Shown here: positions 48,901-56,600 of the stretch, piece by piece | How positions within the stretch are numbered: position 1 is the first letter of the stretch | Layout: every line of letters starts with the position of its first letter | From: Bacteriovoracaceae bacterium UBA6144 | GTDB taxonomy: Bacteria; Bdellovibrionota; Bacteriovoracia; Bacteriovoracales; Bacteriovoracaceae | Direction: 5' to 3' | NCBI GenBank assembly: GCA_002435705.1 | Contig: DIVA01000059.1 | Coordinates: 62,001 to 126,000 of the forward strand | Length of the DNA stretch: 64,000 bases | Made by a program: the position numbers and the translations under genes | Notes under the pieces: model-generated | Database searches by the model: none | Told to the model about the DNA's origin: nothing | What the model saw: only the letters and a program-made list of their open reading frames with translations

Positions 48901-49911
48901 TCACTCCTTTGATTTTTTCTTGTTCTCGTCTTTCTTGACTTGAACATCTGAGAGAGCATCTTCGACTTCAATAAACTCCATCTTCTCTCTCAATGTGATC
49001 ATGTAGCCCTTGATCACGTCTTTGCCTTGTACGACTCGAGGTGCTCCCGAGAGCACGATTTTATCTTGTCCAAACCCTTCAAGCCTTTCTGCAAAGGCTT
49101 CGCGGCTTAGGGGACGGCCCTGCTGGTCCAGCATCTTTTCCGTCATCTTCACATCGTCATTCATGACGAAATACTTGAGCTTTTTATTCTCTTGTTCGAG
49201 AAAAATATCGCCATTTCGGGCAGATATCTTCATCTCGCCTCGCTTAATTTCAGCATCTTGTCGCATCTCGATTAAGGAGTCCTGTCCAATGAGCTCAAGG
49301 GTCCCCGCCTTAAGGAACAGGGTTTCAAGGTAGTTAAAACGCGGTATCACTTTCGCATCCACCGCCCCTAAAAGTTTCATGCGCTCTGACCTTGGTTGGG
49401 CCTCAAGCCTTTGAGAAGTGAGATAAATTTTCTGACCGCTCTTGGCCATCAGATGCTGGATGGAGATATTTCCTGAGCCCGTCAAATAATCTCGACTCAC
49501 TCGATAGTTCATTTCATCACCTCGGTAAATCGAGTTCAGGTGGGTGATCTCGACTTCTTTCTGGAGGGTCAGTTGATCCTGGGACTTGATGTACTCAGCA
49601 TTGAGAGCGGTGTAAGTAATGGCAGGCTTTCGTTTATCGATGGCATAGGTGCCACGAGGAGCATGAAAACTCACCACCTCGTTACCTAAACTGCGCATTG
49701 AAGTGGCGTTCAGAGAGAGTGTAGGGTTTGTGTCTTTGACAAAATAATAACTCAATTGAGTCATCTCAGAAGGCACTTGTGAGAGAATGGCATTGGAATC
49801 ATTTCCCCAGCCTCCACTTCCTCGATAATGGAAAACACCATAGCCAATCAGAGCGTTGAGAAAGAGAAAAAAGGAAATAATTATTGTTGATTTTAGGGGT
49901 CTTAAAAGCAT
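48901..49911 (-). CDS. LptC-LptA-type LPS transport protein (apparent fusion)
   Basis: A 336-residue protein with an N-terminal membrane anchor (IIISFFLFLNALIGYGVFHY), then an LptC-like stretch (residues 45-150 or so: MTQLSYYFVKDTNPTLSLNA and SFHAPRGTYA), then a C-terminal OstA/LptA-like beta-jellyroll region ending LSGAPRVVQGKDVIKGYMITL. E. coli encodes LptC (191) and LptA (185) separately between kdsC and lptB; here one gene of this size precedes lptB. A separate LptA was not seen. The last 20 residues are Lys/Glu rich. Confidence 0.72.
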   Translation of the reverse strand: MLLRPLKSTIIISFFLFLNALIGYGVFHYRGSGGWGNDSNAILSQVPSEMTQLSYYFVKDTNPTLSLNATSMRSLGNEVVSFHAPRGTYAIDKRKPAITYTALNAEYIKSQDQLTLQKEVEITHLNSIYRGDEMNYRVSRDYLTGSGNISIQHLMAKSGQKIYLTSQRLEAQPRSERMKLLGAVDAKVIPRFNYLETLFLKAGTLELIGQDSLIEMRQDAEIKRGEMKISARNGDIFLEQENKKLKYFVMNDDVKMTEKMLDQQGRPLSREAFAERLEGFGQDKIVLSGAPRVVQGKDVIKGYMITLREKMEFIEVEDALSDVQVKKDENKKKSKE

Positions 49912-49992
49912 AGTTTTTAGTATATCACTGCGCGGCGCGCATGAGGGAGTTTTTCAGATGACTGTTTTACTCGGAATGGGCACGATAGAGGG

Positions 49993-52635
49993 ATGGAAAA
50001 CAAGACATTAAAACAGCTCGTGGAAGAAGGTCTCAAACTCACTCCGATGATGGAGCAGTACTGGACGGTCAAAAAACAGTATCCAGATAATCTGCTTTTT
50101 TTTCGCATGGGTGATTTCTACGAGATGTTTTTTGAAGATGCTCGAAACGTCGCAAGGCTTTTGAATATTTCACTCACTGTTCGGGGCAAACTGGGTGAAA
50201 CTCCCATCCCTATGGCCGGGATTCCTCACCACGCGGCTGCCACTTATCTTGATCGTCTCACACAGATGGGTCATAAGGTCATCATCTGTGAGCAGCTAGA
50301 AAATCCCAAAGAAGTGAAAGGCCTCGTTAAACGTGGAGTCACACAAATAGTCTCTCCTGCAGTTCCTTACGATCTTGATCGTTCGGGTGAGAAAGAAAAT
50401 AATTACATCGCTGCTGCTTTTCAAGATACTCATGGAGTTCTGTTAACCTTGCTTGATTTCACTACTGGTGATTTCTTTGGGCTAGAGCTCCAGTCTACGC
50501 AAGATCTGGTTGAGAAGATTCAGATTTACCGACCAAAGGAATTTCTTTCTAGTCTAGGACAATGGGACCACGAACCACAAATAGAACATGTCCTGACTGA
50601 ACTCAACATTCTACACACTCATCTTTCGAGTGAATGGTTTGAAGAAAAACACGCTCAACTCTATCTGGAAAAACTCATCCCTAGCTACAAGCGTGATGGC
50701 ATCATCCAGACTCGCCCAGAGATCCTCTCCCCTCTCTCAGCCCTCAGTTGGTACGTGTGCTCCACACAGGCCATGGAGAAGATCCAACACATCCGCCCGT
50801 TCAGACTCATTCATGCTAAAGATACCATGAAGGTGACTTGGGCTACTTTACGAGGACTTGAGATTTTCCCTCGAGAGCAGAATACGTGGACACAATCCTT
50901 AATAGGATTCATGGATCGCACCAAATCTTCCATGGGTGCAAGGCACTTAAAAGTTTTCTTCCAGTCTCCATTGAAAGACCTTGAAGGCATCTTAAAGCGC
51001 CAAGAGATTCTCCAATCATTGATGGATAACCAAGAGACTTTAAAGTTGTGGCGTGAGGAACTCACTCGTGTACGCGACATCGATCGCATCCTTGCTAAGA
51101 TCACAACCCGCAAAGCCCACGCAGGTGATATCCTTAACCTGGCCCTCACCATTGAAGTCTACGCATTACTTGAAAAAAGTACTGAATCTAAAACGATCAA
51201 AAAGTTTTTCCCCCTGCTTAATGCTGATTTTCAAAAACAACTTCAGGAACTAGCTGCAGAAATCAGAGAAACGATTAGTGATGAGATGGGTGCTCACGTT
51301 GAAAAGGGTAACCTGATCCGTAAGGGAGTGAGTAAAGAGCGCGACCGTCTCGCGAAGCTCTCTGACTCTGCGGGAGTAGAGCTTTTAACTCTTGAGCAGA
51401 GCTATCGAGAGAAGACGGGCATCACAAACCTGAAAGTGAAGTCTAATAACCTCGCCGGTTTTTTCATCGAAGTTTCAAACTCTCATCTCTCAAAAGTACC
51501 AAAGTCGTTTCAACGCAAGCAAACTCTCACCAATGGTGAGCGCTACACCACGGAAGAGCTCTCTAAGCTCGAAGTCGATGTCACTTCAGCTCACGAACGC
51601 TTAACTCGCTTGGAGAAAGAAATCTTCGATACACTTCAAAATAAAATCATGCGAATGGCAGGATTGATTCTTGATGTTTCCAAGCGCATAGCTCAAATGG
51701 ATGTTTTCCAATCACTGGCTTGGGTGTCACTGCAAGAAGGCTTCGTGCGCCCCTCGATCTCAACTGAAAAAATTATCGAGATCAAAGGTGCCTGGCACCC
51801 ACTGATCCGCGCCAACATTAAAGATCGCTTCGTCACCCACAATCTGCGCCTAACACCTGCGAAACCCTTTGCTCTCATTACCGGTCCTAACATGGCCGGT
51901 AAAACCACTGTCATGAGAGAAGTCGCCATCATCCAGTACCTCGCACAACTCGGTGCTTGGGTGCCAGCAGCTCAGGCCACATTAGGAGTGAGAGATTATC
52001 TTTTCTCGCGTCTCGGAGCGAGTGATGACATCATCCGAGGACAGTCAACCTTCATGGTGGAGATGAGCGAGACGGCAGAAATCCTTCGTCACGCCACCAG
52101 CGACAGCTTGATCATCCTCGATGAGATTGGACGCGGGACATCCACTTATGATGGCCTCTCCATTGCTTGGTCATTGGTGGAGTGGTTCACCTCGAAGCTT
52201 CAAAGCTTGACCCTCTTTGCGACTCATTACCATGAACTCATTGAGCTTGCGGATAAACTCGACAATGCCATCAACCTCACGGTCAGAACTGAACAGCACA
52301 AAGGCAAGGTTCAGTTCATGTATGAGTTGATTGAGCAGGGAGCAACTCAAAGTTTTGGGATCCACGTGGCGGAACTCGCGGGCCTTCCCAAAGAAGTCCT
52401 TAAGCGCGCGCGTAGCATCTTGGGCAATCTTGAAAAAAATCATCATAAGCAGTCGGTCACTGAGCTCGTTGATCCTGATCAACTCTCCCTCTTCTCCGTG
52501 ACTCAGGTTGAGGCGACTCCGCCTTACTTAAAAGAGCTTGAGAAGCGCCTACAAGATCTGGATGTCATGAATATTACTCCTCTTCAAGCACTCCAAATGC
52601 TCAATGATTTAAAGAGCCAAACCCTTAACCACTAG
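49993..52635 (+). CDS. mutS: DNA mismatch repair protein MutS
   Basis: Mismatch recognition ATPase of 880 aa. The mismatch-binding FRMGDFYEMFFEDA carries the Phe-x-Glu motif (FYE). The ATPase has GPNMAGKTTVMREVA (Walker A), ILDEIGRGTSTYDG (Walker B and signature) and LTLFATHYHELIEL. GAGGG lies close before the ATG. It is divergent from the lpt/rpoN operon. mutL is not in the window. Confidence 0.97.
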   Translation: MENKTLKQLVEEGLKLTPMMEQYWTVKKQYPDNLLFFRMGDFYEMFFEDARNVARLLNISLTVRGKLGETPIPMAGIPHHAAATYLDRLTQMGHKVIICEQLENPKEVKGLVKRGVTQIVSPAVPYDLDRSGEKENNYIAAAFQDTHGVLLTLLDFTTGDFFGLELQSTQDLVEKIQIYRPKEFLSSLGQWDHEPQIEHVLTELNILHTHLSSEWFEEKHAQLYLEKLIPSYKRDGIIQTRPEILSPLSALSWYVCSTQAMEKIQHIRPFRLIHAKDTMKVTWATLRGLEIFPREQNTWTQSLIGFMDRTKSSMGARHLKVFFQSPLKDLEGILKRQEILQSLMDNQETLKLWREELTRVRDIDRILAKITTRKAHAGDILNLALTIEVYALLEKSTESKTIKKFFPLLNADFQKQLQELAAEIRETISDEMGAHVEKGNLIRKGVSKERDRLAKLSDSAGVELLTLEQSYREKTGITNLKVKSNNLAGFFIEVSNSHLSKVPKSFQRKQTLTNGERYTTEELSKLEVDVTSAHERLTRLEKEIFDTLQNKIMRMAGLILDVSKRIAQMDVFQSLAWVSLQEGFVRPSISTEKIIEIKGAWHPLIRANIKDRFVTHNLRLTPAKPFALITGPNMAGKTTVMREVAIIQYLAQLGAWVPAAQATLGVRDYLFSRLGASDDIIRGQSTFMVEMSETAEILRHATSDSLIILDEIGRGTSTYDGLSIAWSLVEWFTSKLQSLTLFATHYHELIELADKLDNAINLTVRTEQHKGKVQFMYELIEQGATQSFGIHVAELAGLPKEVLKRARSILGNLEKNHHKQSVTELVDPDQLSLFSVTQVEATPPYLKELEKRLQDLDVMNITPLQALQMLNDLKSQTLNH

Positions 52636-52655
52636 ATTCACTCAACTACTCAATT

Positions 52656-52691
52656 CCTCTCTAAAGCTGTCGATAAGACTCTTTAGAGAGG
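52656..52691 (+). promoter_or_regulatory. 11-bp hairpin sequestering the ribosome binding site of the RDD gene
   Basis: CCTCTCTAAAG (52656-52666) pairs perfectly with CTTTAGAGAGG (52681-52691) around a 14-base loop. The right arm contains the ribosome site GAGAGG for the ATG at 52699. No T run follows, so an ordinary terminator is unlikely; control of translation (thermosensor, ligand or RNA-responsive) is possible. It also follows mutS by 20 bases. Confidence 0.6.
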
Positions 52692-52698
52692 GATCTTC

Positions 52699-53289
52699 AT
52701 GAACTTAAAGCTTCACACTTACTTGCACCAAAATCTCAGTTCTTGGGATCTCCTAGATGAAAGTTTGAAACCGGTGCCAGAGAAAAATAATCCGTGGGCC
52801 TTGTGGTGTGGCTGGGTGTTTGATTGGGTGCTGGCCCTGATCATCACAAAAATCTGCGTTGGCTCTTGGATGACCTTCATGACGTCACTGGGATTAAATA
52901 TGCTCCCCTCACAGGCACTGGAGTTTGTGGAGCTTAAAACCCGTGGTCTCGAAGTGATTTTAACACCACTTGTATTTTTCACTCTCCACTACACATCACT
53001 ATATTTTCATTCAAAAACAGTGGGACAGAAACTTTTCAAACATCACGTGAGATTTTCTGAAGAGAAGAGTATTTGGCTCTATACCCTGGCGCTGATGGTC
53101 TCGCCGGTACTAATGGGAATCCCTCTTCTCAATTCTTGGCTGGATGAATTTGCTGGCAGTGAAACAGTCTCCAGAGACTACAGCTACTACGTCTTCACTC
53201 TGCAAACTGAGGTCGTCGCATCGATCAACCTGGTTGATCAACTTGCAACTGAAAGCGAAGAGTTCGAGGACTTCCAGCAAGCGGCTTAA
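52699..53289 (+). CDS. RDD family membrane protein
   Basis: A 196-residue integral membrane protein. The N-terminal region includes NPWALWCGWVFDWVLALII, resembling the RDD family opening with R/W-F-D at the first helix. Further hydrophobic segments are near residues 85-105 (LEVILTPLVFFTLHYTSLYFH) and 125-145 (LYTLALMVSPVLMGIP). KTVGQKLFKHHVRF is the conserved GQK loop. Function of the family is unclear. Its ribosome site is in a strong hairpin. Confidence 0.78.
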   Translation: MNLKLHTYLHQNLSSWDLLDESLKPVPEKNNPWALWCGWVFDWVLALIITKICVGSWMTFMTSLGLNMLPSQALEFVELKTRGLEVILTPLVFFTLHYTSLYFHSKTVGQKLFKHHVRFSEEKSIWLYTLALMVSPVLMGIPLLNSWLDEFAGSETVSRDYSYYVFTLQTEVVASINLVDQLATESEEFEDFQQAA

Positions 53290-53323
53290 GCTCCGTTTCA
53301 TTAAAGAATATTCTTCTCTCTCA

Positions 53324-53349
53324 TCCCTCCTTTGGAGGGACAGTTTTTT
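53324..53349 (+). terminator. Rho-independent terminator after the RDD gene
   Basis: TCCCTCC (53324-53330) pairs with GGAGGGA (53334-53340) around TTT; CAG then TTTTTT follow at 53341-53349. It is 34 bases past the RDD stop. Confidence 0.8.
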
Positions 53350-53382
53350 CATTTCACATTATAAGCAGGTTTTCCTCTGTGA

Positions 53383-53404
53383 CGCCCAATGAAGGGCGCC
53401 TTTT
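53383..53404 (+). terminator. Second terminator-like hairpin
   Basis: CGCCC (53383-53387) pairs with GGGCG (53394-53398) around AATGAA, followed by CC and TTTT. It is shorter than the first hairpin. It lies just upstream of the small frame at 53419 and may be an attenuator for it, or a back-up terminator. Confidence 0.5.
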
Positions 53405-53418
53405 AACGAAGGAATATC

Positions 53419-53493
53419 ATGGAGGAGATGTTGAGGGTTCTTATTCTCATCGCTTTAATCATGCAGCTTGCTGTCATTCTTAGAGCGCTTTGA
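53419..53493 (+). CDS. Tiny 24-residue membrane peptide
   Basis: A short frame translating to MEEMLRVLILIALIMQLAVI followed by LRAL. It is one hydrophobic helix with charged ends. GAAGGA sits 6 bases before the ATG. It lies in the only longer gap (53290-53631) between the RDD gene and aspS, downstream of two terminator-like hairpins and upstream of another. It may be a small inner-membrane peptide, such as a toxin or regulator; no family is recognised. Confidence 0.45.
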   Translation: MEEMLRVLILIALIMQLAVILRAL

Positions 53494-53503
53494 ATCAGAT
53501 TCA

Positions 53504-53527
53504 GAGGATGTGTAGACGCACATCCTC
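53504..53527 (+). terminator. 9-bp hairpin after the tiny frame
   Basis: GAGGATGTG (53504-53512) pairs perfectly with CACATCCTC (53519-53527) around a 6-base loop. A pyrimidine-rich stretch with few T follows, so it is not a textbook terminator, but it sits 11 bases after the small frame's stop and probably protects or ends its transcript. Confidence 0.5.
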
Positions 53528-53588
53528 ACCTCTTCATCTTATAAAACACTAACAAATTTTCAAAAACGAAACAACTTCCCATTTTCGC

Positions 53589-53617
53589 TTTTAAGATAAC
53601 GAAGAGTTATCTCAAAA
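53589..53617 (-). other. Hairpin just past the aspS stop
   Basis: On the minus strand a 12-bp stem (TTTTGAGATAAC with GTTATCTTAAAA, one G-U) closes a 5-base loop. It lies 15 bases after the aspS stop. The arms are T-rich on the 5-prime side and A-rich on the 3-prime side, opposite to an intrinsic terminator, so it may be a 3-prime stability element. Confidence 0.4.
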
Positions 53618-53631
53618 GAGGCTGGCACCTT

Positions 53632-55419
53632 TTACTCGAGCCACTTGAAGTTCAATTCTCTCGTTTGCGCCTCATTCGGCTTAGACGGTGCTCCAGACAT
53701 CTGATCGGTAGCACTCGCCGTTTTTGGGAAAGCCATCACATCACGGATCGAATCTGTTTTTGTGAGCATCATCACCAAGCGCTCCATGCCGAAAGCCATG
53801 CCTCCGTGCGGAGGCGTGCCGTACTTCAAAGCCTCAACGAAGAAGCCAAACTGATGTTGCGCCTCTTCTGGCGAAAGTCCGAGCACTTCGAACATGCGCG
53901 ATTGAACTTTGTTATCGAAGATTCGAAGCGACCCACCGCCGAGCTCATAGCCGTTACAGACGATGTCATAAGCCTGGGCCTTACAGGCCGCAAGTTTTTC
54001 AAGATCGTTAGACATAAAGAGCTCGACTTGATCCAAGCGAGGCATAGTGAAAGGGTGGTGTTTGGCACCGATGGCTTTGGTGTCAAAATCCACATCCAAA
54101 AGCGGGAAGTCATAGACCCAGAGGAAGGCATACTCGTCAGGGTTAAAGAGCTTCAGAGTTTTCCCGAGATGGCGGCGAACCGCATCGGCACAGTCATGAG
54201 CGATGTTTTGATTTTTATCAGCACAGAAAAACCAAAGGCCATCACCTTTCTCTTTTGATTTTTCATAAAGCGAAGCCAAGATTTCAGGAGTAATAAATTT
54301 TGAAATACCGCCCGAAAGGGCTCCTGCTTCCACTTTAAACCACGCCACCCCTTTACCACCGTAAGGTTTTACGACTTCAGTCAGAGCGTCGATGTCTTTG
54401 CGAGCGAGAGTCGCCGTAGACGTCGGCAGGAACATGGCTTTGACCAGTCCGTGCTTTTCTTTTGCCACATCGGCGAAAGTCGCAAAGCCTGAGCCCGCAA
54501 AAGTTTGTGTGACATTCATGTGCTCGAGTCCAAAACGGACATCGGGTTTATCCGATCCGTAGCGCTCCATCACTTCATCATAGGTGATGGCCTTGAGAGA
54601 AAAGTTATCACCGAGTTTAAACAGACGAGAGATCATGCGGCTGGCCAGATTCTTCATGTAGTCCATCGTCGGGAAACTCACCTCGATATCAATCTGCGTG
54701 AACTCCGGCTGGCGGTCAGCACGAAGATCTTCGTCACGAAAGCAGCGGCAGATTTGAAAATACTTATCGGTGTTAGCGATCATCAAAAGCTGCTTGAGCG
54801 TTTGCGGTGACTGCGGGAGTGCGTAAACCTTGCCCTTGTGCACACGGCTTGGCACGACGTAGTCACGCGCCCCCTCAGGAGTTGTTTTATAAAGAATCGG
54901 AGTTTCAACTTCCGTGAAGCCCAGCTCATAGAGAGTTTCACGAGCGGTGCGAGTGGCGTCACTGCGCATCTTTAAAATATCTTGAAGGCGCTTTGTGCGC
55001 AGATCCAAGTAGCGGTACTTCAGACGCAAATCCTCAGTGGCCTCGATATGTCCGTGCGGAAGAAAAGGAGGAATTTCAGCTTTCGAGAGAAGCTCCACCT
55101 CTGTGACCTGCACCTCAACCATCCCTGTTTCCATCTTTGGATTCTTGGCTGAATCAGGACGCGCACGAACAACACCTGTGGCCTTCACGACTGATTCGAG
55201 AGAGAAATTTTTCAAGATAGAGAGATCACCTTTAAATTCTTCAAACCCAAGCTGGGTCAGACCATTTTTATCTCTCAGATCCACGAAATGGAGTGCGCCT
55301 AGGTCGCGAACTTTATTGACCCATCCACAGATACTTACTTTTTTTCCAATATCTGATTCGCGCAATTCTCCACAGTGGTGGGTGCGCATGAGTCCGGATA
55401 AATCTGTTTGAGAATTCAT
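53632..55419 (-). CDS. aspS: Aspartyl-tRNA synthetase
   Basis: Class II synthetase, 595 aa. N-terminal OB-fold (VSICGWVNKVRDLG), motif 2 (FQICRCFRDEDLRADRQPEFTQID), GAD insertion domain (bacterial type) and motif 3 (GMAFGMERLVMML). I use the ATG at 55419 because AGGAG lies 6 bases upstream; an ATG two codons earlier is too close. Discriminating versus non-discriminating type cannot be judged here. Confidence 0.96.
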   Translation of the reverse strand: MNSQTDLSGLMRTHHCGELRESDIGKKVSICGWVNKVRDLGALHFVDLRDKNGLTQLGFEEFKGDLSILKNFSLESVVKATGVVRARPDSAKNPKMETGMVEVQVTEVELLSKAEIPPFLPHGHIEATEDLRLKYRYLDLRTKRLQDILKMRSDATRTARETLYELGFTEVETPILYKTTPEGARDYVVPSRVHKGKVYALPQSPQTLKQLLMIANTDKYFQICRCFRDEDLRADRQPEFTQIDIEVSFPTMDYMKNLASRMISRLFKLGDNFSLKAITYDEVMERYGSDKPDVRFGLEHMNVTQTFAGSGFATFADVAKEKHGLVKAMFLPTSTATLARKDIDALTEVVKPYGGKGVAWFKVEAGALSGGISKFITPEILASLYEKSKEKGDGLWFFCADKNQNIAHDCADAVRRHLGKTLKLFNPDEYAFLWVYDFPLLDVDFDTKAIGAKHHPFTMPRLDQVELFMSNDLEKLAACKAQAYDIVCNGYELGGGSLRIFDNKVQSRMFEVLGLSPEEAQHQFGFFVEALKYGTPPHGGMAFGMERLVMMLTKTDSIRDVMAFPKTASATDQMSGAPSKPNEAQTRELNFKWLE

Positions 55420-55454
55420 TGTCATCTCCTAAGGTCTAGGCCTACGATTGAGGC

Positions 55455-55964
55455 ATGAAGATGATGCCACTCAAAAAGTACCTTCTCAATGCAATCTTTG
55501 TGCTATTCACATTGATGCAGCTTGTCTCCTGCAAAAACCCCGTGGAAAGTGAACCGGATAAGTGGGGATACCTCGTGTCAAAAGACGACAAAATCCTCGT
55601 TCGTCTGGCCATCTCTGAGAGTGATCAGCAGAAAGGCTTCTCTGGCATGCGCGATGAAGACTGGCCGGATAATAATGGCATGCTCTTTCTCTTTAATGAG
55701 GACGGCAACCGCCACTTCTGGATGCCCGATACCTACTTTGATCTCGATCTCTTCTATCTAGATAAGGATTTAAAGATTATTGATCTCCAATACCAAGTCC
55801 CCCACTTCATTGGGCGCTGGCCAGAGAATAGAGTTCCTCGCGCTAAGCTGGTGTGGGCCCGTCATGTGCTGGAGTTAAAATCAAAATCACAGGTAGGAAA
55901 ACGGCTTAAAGTGGGCGATCAGCTTCGTTTTGAGTCTCCTCAGATTCCCCCGCAAATAAAATAA
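55455..55964 (+). CDS. DUF192 family lipoprotein
   Basis: A 169-residue lipoprotein (lipobox LVSC at residue 26) with the DUF192 domain: VRLAISESDQQKGFSGM, GMLFLFNEDGNRHFWMPDTY and DLDLFYLDKDLKII are typical of this small beta-barrel family, whose role is unknown. Its last 59 bases are antisense to the end of the FtsB-like gene. Divergent from aspS with a 35-base gap. Confidence 0.85.
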   Translation: MKMMPLKKYLLNAIFVLFTLMQLVSCKNPVESEPDKWGYLVSKDDKILVRLAISESDQQKGFSGMRDEDWPDNNGMLFLFNEDGNRHFWMPDTYFDLDLFYLDKDLKIIDLQYQVPHFIGRWPENRVPRAKLVWARHVLELKSKSQVGKRLKVGDQLRFESPQIPPQIK

Positions 55965-56556
55965 GAAACTCATCAGCTGCGATGACACCGAGAGTTTCCT
56001 TGGTGATCTGGCGCTGATAAGACTTATCCAAAGTCAGGCGTCTGATTTCTTGAGAAATCTGAGAATTCTCTTTTTCTATATGAGAAATCTCTTCTTTCTT
56101 TTCATTTAAGCGAGAATTCATTCCCAAATAATCAATCACTCCGCGTTCCATAAAAATGAGGCGCAGAACTAAGAGCCCTACGATTCCCCATCCTACACGC
56201 GAGAAAGTATCAATTTCTTTCTTGGCTTTAATTTTTGGCTTGGCCCGCTTAACAGGAAGGCGTTGCTGAATTTCTTCTTCTTCCTCTGCTTCGTCCTCGT
56301 CTTCTGTCTCTTCGATGTACTCCACCTGAGGAGCAGCCCGACGAGCACGTGGACGGATGATCTCTTGCTCTTCTTGCTCATCCAGAAAGCGGCGGCGTGG
56401 GGAATCCACGACAGTGGGTGCTTCTGAGGGCGTAGAATTAAGCGGTCTCTGGAAAAGATGAGAGGAGCGTTTGCGAGTAGTTGTTTTAGATTTTTGAAAA
56501 GGTGATTCTACTTCTTCAAAATCATCATCAAAGTGTGTTTGCACGGTATTCACCAT
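55906..56556 (-). CDS. FtsB/DivIC-like septum protein with acidic N-terminal extension
   Basis: A 216-residue protein. The C-terminal third is a membrane segment (VGWGIVGLLVLRLIFM, near residue 125) followed by a coiled coil (LNEKKEEISHIEKENSQISQ region) and DKSYQRQITKETLGV, the FtsB/DivIC pattern (usual length about 100). The N-terminal 120 residues are cytoplasmic, with R/K-rich clusters and an acidic run (EETEDEDEAEEEEEI), probably disordered. It lies 44 bases after the DEAD helicase gene in the same direction. Role in the FtsQLB divisome is inferred from the fold. Confidence 0.75.
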   Translation of the reverse strand: MVNTVQTHFDDDFEEVESPFQKSKTTTRKRSSHLFQRPLNSTPSEAPTVVDSPRRRFLDEQEEQEIIRPRARRAAPQVEYIEETEDEDEAEEEEEIQQRLPVKRAKPKIKAKKEIDTFSRVGWGIVGLLVLRLIFMERGVIDYLGMNSRLNEKKEEISHIEKENSQISQEIRRLTLDKSYQRQITKETLGVIAADEFLILFAGESEETQNEADRPL

Positions 56557-56600
56557 CCTGGCTATAAGGATAGATTAACACCGTGCAATTCTGAACACAA

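Noticed and set aside
53665..54258. Open frame of 197 codons opposite aspS
   Set aside because: It lies wholly within a certain gene, and its product is rich in Arg/His as expected for an antisense shadow.
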